Below are positions 26,284 through 34,885 of a stretch of DNA of 36,896 bases, piece by piece. How positions within the stretch are numbered: the first letter of the stretch is position 1; every line of letters starts with the position of its first letter. The DNA comes from Bradyrhizobium tropiciagri. Lineage in GTDB: Bacteria; Pseudomonadota; Alphaproteobacteria; Rhizobiales; Xanthobacteraceae. Both the position numbers and the translations under genes were made by a program. Below the pieces are notes generated by a model. That model did no database searches, was not told where the DNA came from, and saw only the letters and a list, made by a program, of their open reading frames with translations. The stretch lies in assembly GCF_018130505.1 (NCBI RefSeq), contig NZ_JAFCKH010000021.1:1-36896 (forward strand), given 5' to 3'.

Positions 26284-26769
26284 TCATTTCGCACAATGCG
26301 CGCAGGTGCCGGCGATCTCGACGACGGAAAGCTTTGGGATGAATCCCGAGGCCCGCGCCGCGGCCGTGAGGCTTTGCGCGACGGGGGCGGCCGGGATTTC
26401 GCCGACCGAGCCGCAATGGTCGCAGATCAGGAACGCCACCATCGAGGTCTCGTCATGGTCGTGGGCACAGGCGAGGAAGGCGTTGCGGCTCTCAATGCGG
26501 TGGACGAGGCCGTTCTCCATCAGGAAGTCGAGCGCGCGGTAGACGGTAATCGGTGCCGGGCGCGGCATCGACTTGGCGAGCTCGTCGATCACCTCATAGG
26601 CGCCGAGCGGACGGTGGCTGGACAATAGCGCCTGCAGCACATGGCGGCGGATCGGGGTGAATTTCTGCGTCCGGCGCGCGCAGACCTGCTCGGCATGAGC
26701 CATCGCGTCCGCGGCGCAGCGGCCGTGGTCGTGATCGGGGGCGGGAAATGTCGGCTTGGCCAGGCTCAT
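26284..26769 (-). CDS. zur: Fur-family regulator, probably the zinc uptake repressor Zur
   Basis: A 161-residue metal-dependent repressor. The winged-helix part is at about 30-100 (KFTPIRRHVLQALL... ITVYRALDFLMENGLVH). The structural zinc site has two Cys pairs, Cys116/Cys119 and Cys156/Cys159 (CDHC, CAHC). The N-terminus is rich in His/Asp (DHDHGRC). The overall pattern and the closing CAHCAK fit Zur better than Fur. No znuABC genes are next to it. It is divergent from marR across 155 bp. I could not identify a Zur box with confidence. Confidence 0.85.
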   Translation of the reverse strand: MSLAKPTFPAPDHDHGRCAADAMAHAEQVCARRTQKFTPIRRHVLQALLSSHRPLGAYEVIDELAKSMPRPAPITVYRALDFLMENGLVHRIESRNAFLACAHDHDETSMVAFLICDHCGSVGEIPAAPVAQSLTAAARASGFIPKLSVVEIAGTCAHCAK

Positions 26770-26882
26770 CGCCTGTTATGTAGCATTTTTGCGCCTGTTC
26801 CCAAAGTCCGCCCGCGCCGGCCCGTTCCGCAGCCATGTGCGGAGGGCGGGGCTGCCACCCGTTAAGGGGATGTGAAGCAATC

Positions 26883-26912
26883 ATAAGCAAGCTTATAATA
26901 TCCAAAGCTTAT
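26883..26912. promoter_or_regulatory. Candidate MarR operator with three half-sites
   Basis: ATAAGC (26883-26888), a 2-base spacer and GCTTAT (26891-26896) form a perfect inverted repeat, and a further GCTTAT lies at 26907-26912, just before the ribosome site GGAGG. MarR-family repressors usually bind such short palindromes over their own promoter, so autoregulation of the marR-emrAB operon is likely. Confidence 0.6.
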
Positions 26913-26924
26913 GGAGGCAGGCCC

Positions 26925-27404
26925 ATGCGCGGTCCGGTGGACGCGAACTTCATGTTTACGCTCGGCGAGCTGTTTCGCCTGATCCGCGTCTACGCGGACA
27001 AGGAGGCGGCGCGCTACGGCATCACCCGCGCGCAATGGGCGGTGCTGGCCAAGGTCGAGCGCAGCGAGGGCATGAAGCAGACCGAGCTCGCCGAACTGCT
27101 CGAGGTGCAGCCGATCACGCTGACCCGGCTGATCGACAAGCTCTGCGACAATGGCTGGATCGAGCGCCGCAGCGACGAGAACGATCGCCGCGTCAACCGC
27201 CTCTATCTGAAGAAGGCCGCGCGCCCGCTGCTCGGCAAGCTGGCCGGCCTGCGCTCCGAACTCACGGCGACCGCGCTCGAGGGCATCAGCCCCGCGGATG
27301 CGCACCGCCTGCTGACCCAACTGGAACAGATCAAGGAAAACGTCCGCAATGCCATCCAAAGCCCAGCCGGCGAGTCCTCCCGAAAGGAACAACGCTATGG
27401 CTGA
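26925..27404 (+). CDS. MarR family transcriptional regulator
   Basis: A 159-residue winged-helix repressor that probably controls the efflux genes after it. The MarR domain covers about 10-140; the recognition region reads MKQTELAELLEVQPITLTRL, and the wing follows at RRSDENDRRVNRLYL. I start at the ATG at 26925 (MRGPVDANFM), with GGAGG at 26913-26917; upstream frame is not plausible protein. Its end overlaps the emrA start by 8 bp, so the two are translationally coupled. Confidence 0.93.
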   Translation: MRGPVDANFMFTLGELFRLIRVYADKEAARYGITRAQWAVLAKVERSEGMKQTELAELLEVQPITLTRLIDKLCDNGWIERRSDENDRRVNRLYLKKAARPLLGKLAGLRSELTATALEGISPADAHRLLTQLEQIKENVRNAIQSPAGESSRKEQRYG

Positions 27405-28569
27405 ACCCGTCCTCAAACTGGCGCCGGAGCAGAAGAGCAATCCGGAAACCGTCGCGCCGGCGGGCAAGGCCAGCCGCGCGCCGCGCCGCCGCCTGATGGC
27501 GGGCATGCGGCGCTATCGCCGGGTGCTGCTGCTGGTCGTGCTGCCGACCATCGCCGCGATCGGCGGCATCGTGTTCTATCTCAATGGCGGCCGCTATGTC
27601 GGCACCGACGACGCCTATGTCGGCGCGCAGAAGGTGCTGATCACCCCGGAAATCTCCGGCAAGATCGACAAGGTCATCGTGAAGGAAGGCCAGCACGTCA
27701 AGAAGGGCGACGAGCTGTTCGAAATCGATCCGGTGCCGTTCCGCCTCGCGCTCGCGCAGGCCAAGGCCGCGCTCGACCAGACCCGGACCACCTATGACAA
27801 CCTGGTCGACAACATCAAGATCAACACCAGGATGCTCGAATTCGCCGATAAGAGCATCGAGCTGAAGAAGCGCGACGTCGACCGCAAGTCGACGCTCGCC
27901 AAGCAGAATTTCGGCTCGCAGCTCGACCTCGACAACGCCGCCAACGCGCAGGTGACGGCCGAGAGTCTCGCGCAATACATCAAGCAGCAGATCTCCAAGG
28001 ACAAGACCCAGCTGCTCGGCGACATCGATCTGCCGATCGAGCAATTCCCGCCCTACGCCCAGGCCAAGGCCAAGCTCGACGACGCGCAGCGCAACCTCGA
28101 CAACACCGTGCTGCGCGCGCCGATGGACGGCGTTGCGACCCAGGTCGACCAGATCCAGCTCGGCCGCTTCGTCGCCGCCGGCTCGCCGGTGTTCTCGGTG
28201 ATCGACGTCGACCGCCCGTGGGTCGATGCCAATCCGAAGGAAAGCGACTTCACCTATGTCGCGGTCGGCCAGGAGGTCACGCTCGACGTCGACGCCTTCC
28301 CGAACCACGTCTTCAAGGGCAAGGTCGGCTCGCTGTCGCCCGGCACCGGCGCGCAGTTCGCGATCCTGCCACCGCAGAACGCCACCGGCAATTTCGTCAA
28401 GGTGGTGCAGCGCGTGCCGGTCCGCATCTATTTCGACCCGGACGATCCGTTCGTGAAGAGACTGAAGGCGGGCATGAGCGTCTACGCCACGATCGACACC
28501 AACCACCGCCGCACGCTGGCCGGCCTGCTCGGGCTGGCGCCCGCGGCGGCGCATAGTGGCCAGGAATAG
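27397..28569 (+). CDS. emrA: HlyD/EmrA-type membrane fusion protein
   Basis: The periplasmic adaptor of a tripartite efflux pump, joining EmrB to an outer-membrane channel. The 390-residue protein has one membrane anchor (about 42-62), then biotinyl-lipoyl-like and hairpin segments (about 70-235) and a beta-barrel. The motif YVGTDDAYVGAQ and the RAPMDGVATQ region are typical for EmrA. It starts at the ATG at 27397, with AAGGAAC upstream, and overlaps marR by 8 bp. emrB follows after 78 bp. No TolC-like gene is in the window. Confidence 0.93.
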   Translation: MAEPVLKLAPEQKSNPETVAPAGKASRAPRRRLMAGMRRYRRVLLLVVLPTIAAIGGIVFYLNGGRYVGTDDAYVGAQKVLITPEISGKIDKVIVKEGQHVKKGDELFEIDPVPFRLALAQAKAALDQTRTTYDNLVDNIKINTRMLEFADKSIELKKRDVDRKSTLAKQNFGSQLDLDNAANAQVTAESLAQYIKQQISKDKTQLLGDIDLPIEQFPPYAQAKAKLDDAQRNLDNTVLRAPMDGVATQVDQIQLGRFVAAGSPVFSVIDVDRPWVDANPKESDFTYVAVGQEVTLDVDAFPNHVFKGKVGSLSPGTGAQFAILPPQNATGNFVKVVQRVPVRIYFDPDDPFVKRLKAGMSVYATIDTNHRRTLAGLLGLAPAAAHSGQE

Positions 28570-28647
28570 CGTGAGACGCGGCCGAACTGCCGCCCACAGA
28601 GAAAGTGCGCCCCTTCTCCCGCAACAGACACACCGAGACCGAACTGA

Positions 28648-30204
28648 ATGACCGCACCGTCACCATCCGCCGTCCCCGGCATGCGCCGGAACATGGTGAC
28701 GATCTGCGCCATGACGGCGACCATCATGCAGGCGCTGGACACCACGATCGCCAACGTCGCGCTGCCCTATATGCAGGGCTCGCTGTCGGCCTCGCAGGAC
28801 CAGATCAACTGGGTGCTGACCTCCTACATCGTCGCGGCGGCGATCATGACTGCGCCGGTCGGCTGGATCGCCAACCGCTATGGCCGGAAGCGCATCTTCA
28901 TCATCTGCTCGGCCGGCTTCACGCTCGCTTCGGTGCTGTGCGGCCTCGCGCAGGACATCAACCAGATGGTGCTGTTCCGCCTGCTGCAGGGCGTGTTCGG
29001 CGCGGCGCTGGTGCCGCTGTCGCAGGCGGTGATGCTCGACTCCTATGCGCTGCATGAGCGCGCCAAGGCGATGTCGATCTGGGGCATGGGCGTGATGATG
29101 GGCCCGATCATGGGACCCTCGCTCGGCGCGTGGCTGACCGAGACCTATTCCTGGCACTGGGTGTTCTTCGTCAACCTGCCGTTCGGCGCCATTACGGTGC
29201 TTGGGCTGGCGATCTTCATGGACGAGACCAGGCAGGACCACAATCTGCGCTTCGACTGGTTCGGCTTCGGCGCGCTCGCGGTCGGGATCGGCGCGCTGCA
29301 GCTCGCGCTCGACCGCGGCGAGCAGCTCGGCTGGCTGGAATCAAACGAGATCATGGTCGAGTTCATCGTCGCGGCGGTCGGCTTCTATTTCTTCATGGCG
29401 CATTCGTTGACGACCAACCGGCCGTTCATCCAGTTCGCGCTGTTCAAGGACAGGAATTTCCTCGGCGGCTGCGTGTTCATGACCGTGATGGGCCTCGTGC
29501 TGTATTCGACCATGGCGCTGTCCTCGCCGTATCTGCAGAACGTGATCGGCTATCCGATCATCACCGCGGGCCTCTTGCTGGCGAGCCGCGGCTTCGGCAC
29601 CTTCGTGGCGATGATGCTGGTCGGCCGCATGATGCGCTATTTCGAGGCGCGCACGCTGATCATCGCCGGCCTGACGCTGACCGCGGCCTCGCTGTTCCGG
29701 ATGACCGGCTGGACCGACATGACGCAGGCGAGCGAGATCATCGTCGTCAGCGTGATCCAGGGTTTTGGCTTCGGCCTCGTCTTCGTGCCGCTGTCGACAG
29801 TGGCGTTCCTGACGCTGCCGGGCCATCTGCGCACCGACGGCACCTCGATGCTGACGCTGCTGCGCAACGTCGCGAGCTCGGTCGGCATCTCGATCGTGAT
29901 CGCGCAGCTCACCGAGGGCTCGCGGCGGGTCTACGCCAAGCTGTCGGAGCAGATCAATCCGTTCAACCACGCGCTGCAGATGCCCGACGTCTCCAGGATG
30001 ATCAACCTCAACAGCGACGCCGGCCGCGCGATGGCCGACAAGATGGTGGCGGCGCAGTCGCAGATCATCGCCTTCTCGCACGACTACCATCTGGTGATGC
30101 TGTTCATCCTGGTCTCGATCCCGCTCGCGATCATGATCGGCTCGACCAAGGCCGCGCTGCGCAGCCAGCAGGCGCCGCCGGATCATGCGGCGGTGATGGA
30201 GTAA
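28648..30204 (+). CDS. emrB: DHA2 family drug/H+ antiporter (EmrB/QacA type)
   Basis: A 518-residue major facilitator with about 14 membrane segments, the DHA2 subfamily count. The membrane-1 motif LDTTIANVALP (around residue 30) and the following GWIANRYGRKR (motif A, around 75) are typical of EmrB. It pumps lipophilic drugs or uncouplers out through the EmrA-linked channel. Its ribosome site is weak, so translation may depend on the coupled upstream genes. The C-terminal tail is short and cytoplasmic. Confidence 0.95.
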   Translation: MTAPSPSAVPGMRRNMVTICAMTATIMQALDTTIANVALPYMQGSLSASQDQINWVLTSYIVAAAIMTAPVGWIANRYGRKRIFIICSAGFTLASVLCGLAQDINQMVLFRLLQGVFGAALVPLSQAVMLDSYALHERAKAMSIWGMGVMMGPIMGPSLGAWLTETYSWHWVFFVNLPFGAITVLGLAIFMDETRQDHNLRFDWFGFGALAVGIGALQLALDRGEQLGWLESNEIMVEFIVAAVGFYFFMAHSLTTNRPFIQFALFKDRNFLGGCVFMTVMGLVLYSTMALSSPYLQNVIGYPIITAGLLLASRGFGTFVAMMLVGRMMRYFEARTLIIAGLTLTAASLFRMTGWTDMTQASEIIVVSVIQGFGFGLVFVPLSTVAFLTLPGHLRTDGTSMLTLLRNVASSVGISIVIAQLTEGSRRVYAKLSEQINPFNHALQMPDVSRMINLNSDAGRAMADKMVAAQSQIIAFSHDYHLVMLFILVSIPLAIMIGSTKAALRSQQAPPDHAAVME

Positions 30205-30260
30205 ACGCGGCGGGCCTTCATTCGCGGTGTCATCGCCGCGGCCTGTCGGCTCAACAACGA

Positions 30261-30305
30261 CTGCCTCTGGAATACTGGGTCGCCGGTCAAGCCGGGCGAC
30301 CACAG
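30261..30305. repeat. Repeat copy (CCCGGCTTGACCGGG type), opposite orientation
   Basis: About 45 bases match the reverse complement of the left part of 24982-25026, including the run CTGCCTCTGGAATACT. The inner part folds as GGTCGC...GCGACC. It lies downstream of emrB and may end its transcript. Confidence 0.75.
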
Positions 30306-30399
30306 TCTCGATGCTCCCCCTACCAAGGAGCAAGCCGCGGCACCCGCCCGCCGCGTTGACTTTCCCCCGCCCGCTCCCAATACTCCCGAAAAAATCAAT

Positions 30400-30419
30400 G
30401 CCCGTCACCAATGACGGGC
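30400..30419 (+). promoter_or_regulatory. Hairpin right before the ribosome site of the substrate-binding protein gene
   Basis: GCCCGTCA (30400-30407) and TGACGGGC (30412-30419) pair perfectly around CCAA. The ribosome site GGGGAGGA begins only about five bases later. A hairpin here could affect mRNA stability or ribosome loading. Confidence 0.45.
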
Positions 30420-30435
30420 TTCAGGGGAGGACGCG

Positions 30436-31746
30436 ATGCCGACGTCACGCAGGACGCTGCTCAAGACATCCGCGGCTGCCGCCGCTGCTTTCAGCTTCGA
30501 TTGGACACGCGCACAGGCACAGGCCGAGACGGTACGGATCGGCTGTATCTACGACCTCACCGGCCCGTTCGCCGCCGGCGGCTCGGTCGCCTCCTCGATC
30601 GGCACCCAGATCGCGATCGATCTCGTCAACGAGAAGGGCGGCGTCGGCGGCAAGTACAAGGTGGCGCCGGTCAACGTCGATTCCCAGAGCAAGCCCGATG
30701 TCGCCATCAACGAGGCCAACCGCCTGATCGATCAGGAGAAGGTCGACATCCTCAACGGCGTGTTCGCGAGCTCGCACGCGGTGCCGCTGTCCGCCAAGGT
30801 CGAGCAGCAGAAGCGCATCCTGTGGATCACCACCGCGGTCTCCACCGCCGTGTTCAAGGACAAGAACCTGCAATACGTCTTCCGCGCGCAGATCCATTCC
30901 GACCAGTACGGCCAGGCCTTTGCCAGCTTCATCGCCGAGCACGCCAAGGCCAAGCTCGGCATGGATCCGAAGGACGTCAAGGCGGCGCTGATCCACGAGG
31001 ACGGCCCCTATGGCGTCGGCGTCGCGGCGGCGGACGAGGCGTTCGCCAAGGAGGCGGGACTGCAGATCGTGCTCAAGGAAGGCTACTCCGCCTCCGCGCC
31101 CGACCTGTCGGTGCTGGTCACCAAGCTGAAGCGCGCCAAGGCCGACGTGATCTCGCATGCCGGCTACAACCCCGACATCACCCTGTTCCTGCGCCAGGCG
31201 CGCGAGAGCGGGCTGAAGTTCAAGATGCTGTTCGGCGCCGGCGCGGGCTACAGCCAGCTCGACAAGCTGCGCGAGACGTTCGGCGCCGACATCGACAATT
31301 TCTGCAACATCGATCCGGTGCCGGCGCAACTGCTCGATCCGGCCAAGCTGGCACCCGGGGTCGGCGATCTCACCAAGGTGATGGTCGCGCGCTATCGCGA
31401 GAAGACCAAGGCAACCGAGGTGCCGCCGCACTGCTCGATGGGCTTCAACCAGACCTGGATCCTGCTCAACAACGTGCTGCCGGTCGCCAAGGAGAAGTAC
31501 GGCGGCTTCGATCCCGAGGCGATCCGCAAGGCCGCGCTCGACGTCGACATCGCGCCGGGCGGCACCATCCAGGGCTATGGCGTGAAATTCTATAAGCCGG
31601 GAACGCAGCTCGCCGGCCAGAACGAGCGCTCGACCCCGGTCGTGATGCAGAACGCCGGCGAGCGCATCACCGTGGTGTGGCCGACCAACATCAGGACGCA
31701 GGACCCGGTGTTCCCGCTGCCGAAAGGCTCGGTCTACGGCTCGTAA
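30436..31746 (+). CDS. Branched-chain amino-acid type ABC transporter substrate-binding protein (Tat-exported)
   Basis: A 436-residue periplasmic binding protein of the LivJ/Peripl_BP_6 type. The N-terminus has a twin-arginine signal (SRRTLLK followed by an Ala-rich stretch; likely cut near AQAQAE, about residue 31). The binding domains cover about 32-410, beginning VRIGCIYDLTGPFA. Such proteins in Bradyrhizobium bind amino acids, aromatic acids or other small molecules; the ligand is unknown. No permease or ATPase genes are adjacent, so it is an orphan. A strong ribosome site (GGGGAGGA) precedes it. Confidence 0.92.
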   Translation: MPTSRRTLLKTSAAAAAAFSFDWTRAQAQAETVRIGCIYDLTGPFAAGGSVASSIGTQIAIDLVNEKGGVGGKYKVAPVNVDSQSKPDVAINEANRLIDQEKVDILNGVFASSHAVPLSAKVEQQKRILWITTAVSTAVFKDKNLQYVFRAQIHSDQYGQAFASFIAEHAKAKLGMDPKDVKAALIHEDGPYGVGVAAADEAFAKEAGLQIVLKEGYSASAPDLSVLVTKLKRAKADVISHAGYNPDITLFLRQARESGLKFKMLFGAGAGYSQLDKLRETFGADIDNFCNIDPVPAQLLDPAKLAPGVGDLTKVMVARYREKTKATEVPPHCSMGFNQTWILLNNVLPVAKEKYGGFDPEAIRKAALDVDIAPGGTIQGYGVKFYKPGTQLAGQNERSTPVVMQNAGERITVVWPTNIRTQDPVFPLPKGSVYGS

Positions 31747-31753
31747 AATGGCG

Positions 31754-31785
31754 ACGGGGAAGACGCATCGCCGCGTCTTCCCCGT
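31754..31785 (+). terminator. Perfect 13-bp hairpin after the substrate-binding protein gene
   Basis: ACGGGGAAGACGC (31754-31766) and GCGTCTTCCCCGT (31773-31785) enclose ATCGCC. The stem starts 8 bp past the stop. A U-rich tail is missing beyond a short TTCTCC, but the stability suggests a terminator, perhaps for both strands, as the tyrosinase gene ends 40 bp further on. Confidence 0.75.
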
Positions 31786-31825
31786 TCTCCGGCGTTATCG
31801 CACAAGGCTCGCTCGCTGACGCCGA

Positions 31826-33343
31826 TCAATCGTGGTGCAGCAGGAAGCGAACATCGACCTTGGGATTGCCCATCATCTTGGACGGGAAGTTGGCCCCGAC
31901 GAAGCTCTTGTCGACGGGCTCGACCTGCACCGACAATTGCCCGTCCTTCACCGCATCGAGCGGAAGCTCGAAGTTGAAGTGAACCGTCGCGTTCTGGACG
32001 CAGGTCGAACATTTTTCGGCTTCGGTCGGCTGGAAGAAGAACCGCGACGCGATCGGCTGGCCGTCCTTCAGCAGATGCACGGTGAAGCTGCCGGGAATCT
32101 TCAGCCGGTTGATGCCGCTGACGCAGACGTCGACCATGTCGGTCTTGACGCGGAACGGCTTGGCGGCGAATGCGGACTGCTGCAGCTTTGCGACCTTCAT
32201 CTCGGCAACACGCGCTTGAGGAGGTTGATAGTCGACATCGAGGCTCTTCACGGAATCGACGATATCGACGGTCTTCAGCGTGAACGGCGTCATGCTCTCG
32301 AGCACCGACACCGTGAAGATGGCCTTGCTCGCGGCGCTTTCGATCGTTGTCAGCAAACCGCGGAGGTCGGTGGCGTTCATCTCAGTCTGCCATTGCCAGA
32401 ACAGACGATCCCAGTTGGCATGGAAGAACCAGAACACCGGATCGAACGCCGCGGCGTTCGGATCCGACATCGTCGGTCCGATCGAGCCATGGCCGGAGTC
32501 GTGGGCCGAGATAATGGTATTGTTGGGCCGGTTATCGAGCAAGCCGTGGAAATCCTCCCAGTTGTTCTTGCTCAGGGCCCGGTTGATGTCGCCGGTGACG
32601 TTGAAGCCCGCCAGATTGGCCTCGATGGTCGGATAAGCGAAGCGCTTCGTCACGTAGCCGGCATTGTAGCCCTGGCCGATGTCCTGCGGCAGCGTGTAGG
32701 CGTCGAACGGCGCGCTCTTCAGCACGTCCGGGAACGGCGTCGTGATGTCCCAATAGGGCAGCGTGACCTGCTCGCATCCCGGCACTGAGCGCAGCGCGTT
32801 CTCGAAGCCGAGCAGGAACGCGCGGTGCCACGGATTGTAGGCCGGCACGTGGTGCTGGCACCACAGGCCAGGATGCGCCGGCAGCCAGTGCAGGCCGGCC
32901 TGCACGAAATAGCTGTTCGGATCGGTCGGATTCTTCGCCATGATTCCGGAAAACGCCTGCTTGAGCAGCGCGATCTCCGGCGGCTGCAGCGCGTTGATGT
33001 CCTTTCTGATACGTCCGACCGGCGCCGCGGCGGCCAGCGCCGCCACCGCCACCTTGCTGCCGGTATCGGTGCCTTTGGGGAAACCGGCGACCATCCAGTT
33101 CAGGAAAGTCTGCGTCCATGCCGCGGACCAGGGCGAGCCGGGCGGCATCAGGCCGGCGGACACCTGGCCGTAGATCCCGTTGGCGCTGGCGACCACCGCG
33201 TCATAGCTGGTCAGGTCCAGGCTCTGGTTTCCCATATGGGCAATGTCGGTGTCGGTGAACATGTAGCGGATGTCGCCGTACCAGGTCGGATCGGCTACGG
33301 GAGTGGTTTTGCTCGGAGCAGAGGACGTGAATGCGGCAGGCAT
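31826..33343 (-). CDS. Tyrosinase / polyphenol oxidase family protein with an extra N-terminal domain
   Basis: A 505-residue type 3 copper enzyme that would oxidise phenols to quinones. Copper A ligands are probably His152 (or His157), His164 and His173 (PWHRAFL). Copper B ligands are His281, His285 and His308 (FFHANWDR). Cys162 stands two residues before His164, the C-x-H spacing of the thioether bridge in fungal and plant enzymes. Residues 20-95 look like a cytochrome-c-type domain (DIRYMFTDTDIAHM, then GLMPPGSPWS and FLNWMVAGFP) but have no CxxCH haem site. The last 150 residues form a beta-rich C-terminal domain. No signal peptide is seen. AAGGAG precedes the ATG at 33343. Confidence 0.9.
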   Translation of the reverse strand: MPAAFTSSAPSKTTPVADPTWYGDIRYMFTDTDIAHMGNQSLDLTSYDAVVASANGIYGQVSAGLMPPGSPWSAAWTQTFLNWMVAGFPKGTDTGSKVAVAALAAAAPVGRIRKDINALQPPEIALLKQAFSGIMAKNPTDPNSYFVQAGLHWLPAHPGLWCQHHVPAYNPWHRAFLLGFENALRSVPGCEQVTLPYWDITTPFPDVLKSAPFDAYTLPQDIGQGYNAGYVTKRFAYPTIEANLAGFNVTGDINRALSKNNWEDFHGLLDNRPNNTIISAHDSGHGSIGPTMSDPNAAAFDPVFWFFHANWDRLFWQWQTEMNATDLRGLLTTIESAASKAIFTVSVLESMTPFTLKTVDIVDSVKSLDVDYQPPQARVAEMKVAKLQQSAFAAKPFRVKTDMVDVCVSGINRLKIPGSFTVHLLKDGQPIASRFFFQPTEAEKCSTCVQNATVHFNFELPLDAVKDGQLSVQVEPVDKSFVGANFPSKMMGNPKVDVRFLLHHD

Positions 33344-33583
33344 GATGGCTCCTTCAGGAAAAGTAGGCGTTCCTGTCAAAATTCGTCGGCGAAGACTTTG
33401 GCTTGAAAGCGAACCACGCGCGGCCGAAGCCGCGCGGACCATACCACACTCTTCGGTTGATAAACAGAAGGAATAAAGGCCGGAGGTAGATCGATATTTC
33501 CGCCGCGCGTCACACTGATGTCGTCAGATCGGGAGCCCGTGCAGGTGCGTGCCGGCTCCCATGGCCGGCGCGCGGCGGCGCGG

Positions 33584-34753
33584 TCAGAACGTGACCCGCC
33601 TGCCCTCGTCGGCGGCCCAGTAGCCGGCGTAGTTAACCCTGGTGGTCTCGAACGCCAGCGCGAGATCGGCGAGCGGCGCCCGGCCGGTTGCGACGCATTC
33701 CATGAAGTCCTGGATCTCCTGCAGATAGCCGCGGGTCCATTCCTCCTCGAGGCAGACGAACTGCCAACCGGTTTTGCGGTCGACCTTCTCGGTGATGTAA
33801 ACCGAGGCGAGCTTCTCCTCCGAGGTCTGGTAGCTGGTCAGATGCGTGTTCGGCGTGATGTTGGCGAACAGCGAGCCGCCGGACGTGTAGGTCTCGATCA
33901 AATTGCGCACGCCGCCCATGATCATGTCGCCGGAAAAGATGGTCGCCTTGGTGCCGTCGGAGAAGGTCGCAGTCAGCGTGCCCCAGTCCTCGACATCGAC
34001 CGGCTTCGCCTTGATGAAGGCGCGCTCGTCCGGCTTGAGGATCGCGGTGACGTTGCCGACGTCGCAGCTGACGCTGGCGACCGTGATGGTCTCGCCGCGC
34101 GCGCGGGCCTCGACCTGCTTGAGATAGAGCACCGCCGACAGCGGGTGGCAACCCATCCGGATCAGCGAACCGCCGCCGGTCATTGCCCATTCCGCGGCAT
34201 GCGCGGCGTGCGAGCCGGAATGGCTCTCCTCGCCCTTCATGAACAGGATCTTGTCCCTGGTCGCGCGGATGATCTCCGCGGTCTTGGTCACCGCCGGGGC
34301 GTAGATCCAGTCCTCGGCATACATGAAGAGTTGTCCGGTCTTCTCGATGGCGGCGCGGGTCGCTTCCATCTCCTCCATCACGCGCTGATACATCAATGCT
34401 TTCGGCACATGCCTGCCGATCGGCGCCTTGTCGCCGTCGCGGCCGAAATAGCCGCTGAACGGCTTTTCGCAGATCACGTGCTTGCCGGCCTGCATCGCCT
34501 CGACGATCATCGCGGCGTGCAGGTTCGGCGGCGTGCAGATATCGATGACGTCGAGATCACGATCGGCGACGAGTTCGGCGAAGCTGCGATAGGCGTTCGG
34601 AATGCCGTGCCTGCGGGCGAAGTCCAGCACATGGTCGCCGCGTGCCGCGACCGCCCTGACCTCGACGTCGACGCCATAGACGCGCCGATAGGCATACATG
34701 TGCAGCTCCGAAACGAAGCCGCAGCCGGCCAGACCGACCCTGATTTTTGTCAT
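33584..34753 (-). CDS. Gfo/Idh/MocA family NAD(P)-dependent oxidoreductase
   Basis: A 389-residue dehydrogenase with an N-terminal Rossmann domain (GLAGCGFVS near residues 8-16), the family motif EKP at 96-98 (HVICEKPFS), and a C-terminal substrate domain. Members oxidise sugars, inositols or related polyols. Its substrate is not clear from sequence. A segment of about 35 residues just after EKP (GYFGRDGDKAPIGRHVPK and on) looks longer than in typical members and may be a lid insertion. It sits next to the aroE-like gene on the same strand, separated by a 129-bp repeat region. Confidence 0.88.
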   Translation of the reverse strand: MTKIRVGLAGCGFVSELHMYAYRRVYGVDVEVRAVAARGDHVLDFARRHGIPNAYRSFAELVADRDLDVIDICTPPNLHAAMIVEAMQAGKHVICEKPFSGYFGRDGDKAPIGRHVPKALMYQRVMEEMEATRAAIEKTGQLFMYAEDWIYAPAVTKTAEIIRATRDKILFMKGEESHSGSHAAHAAEWAMTGGGSLIRMGCHPLSAVLYLKQVEARARGETITVASVSCDVGNVTAILKPDERAFIKAKPVDVEDWGTLTATFSDGTKATIFSGDMIMGGVRNLIETYTSGGSLFANITPNTHLTSYQTSEEKLASVYITEKVDRKTGWQFVCLEEEWTRGYLQEIQDFMECVATGRAPLADLALAFETTRVNYAGYWAADEGRRVTF

Positions 34754-34784
34754 TGGGATTCTCTCCGCGCCCTCAAGCTGGAGC

Positions 34785-34885
34785 AGCGTAAAGCATGATC
34801 CGGAAAAGTGTGAAGCGGTTTTCCGAGAGGATCATGCTCAAACAAAAGCTAAAGCGCGATGTCGACCCAATCTCATCGCGCTTTA
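34785..34885. repeat. Dispersed palindromic repeat with two hairpins
   Basis: The first hairpin joins GCATGATCC (near 34793) to GGATCATGC (near 34829), with AAAA/TTTT extensions. The second is a perfect 12-bp stem: TAAAGCGCGATG (34850-34861) with CATCGCGCTTTA (34874-34885). The aroE-like gene's TAA stop (34883-34885, minus strand) lies inside that last arm. This repeat type is one I recall as common in Bradyrhizobium-like genomes. Confidence 0.8.

Noticed and set aside
26770-26882. Zur box between zur and marR
   Set aside because: The region is AT-rich in places, but I found no convincing palindrome of the Zur type apart from the site better explained by MarR.
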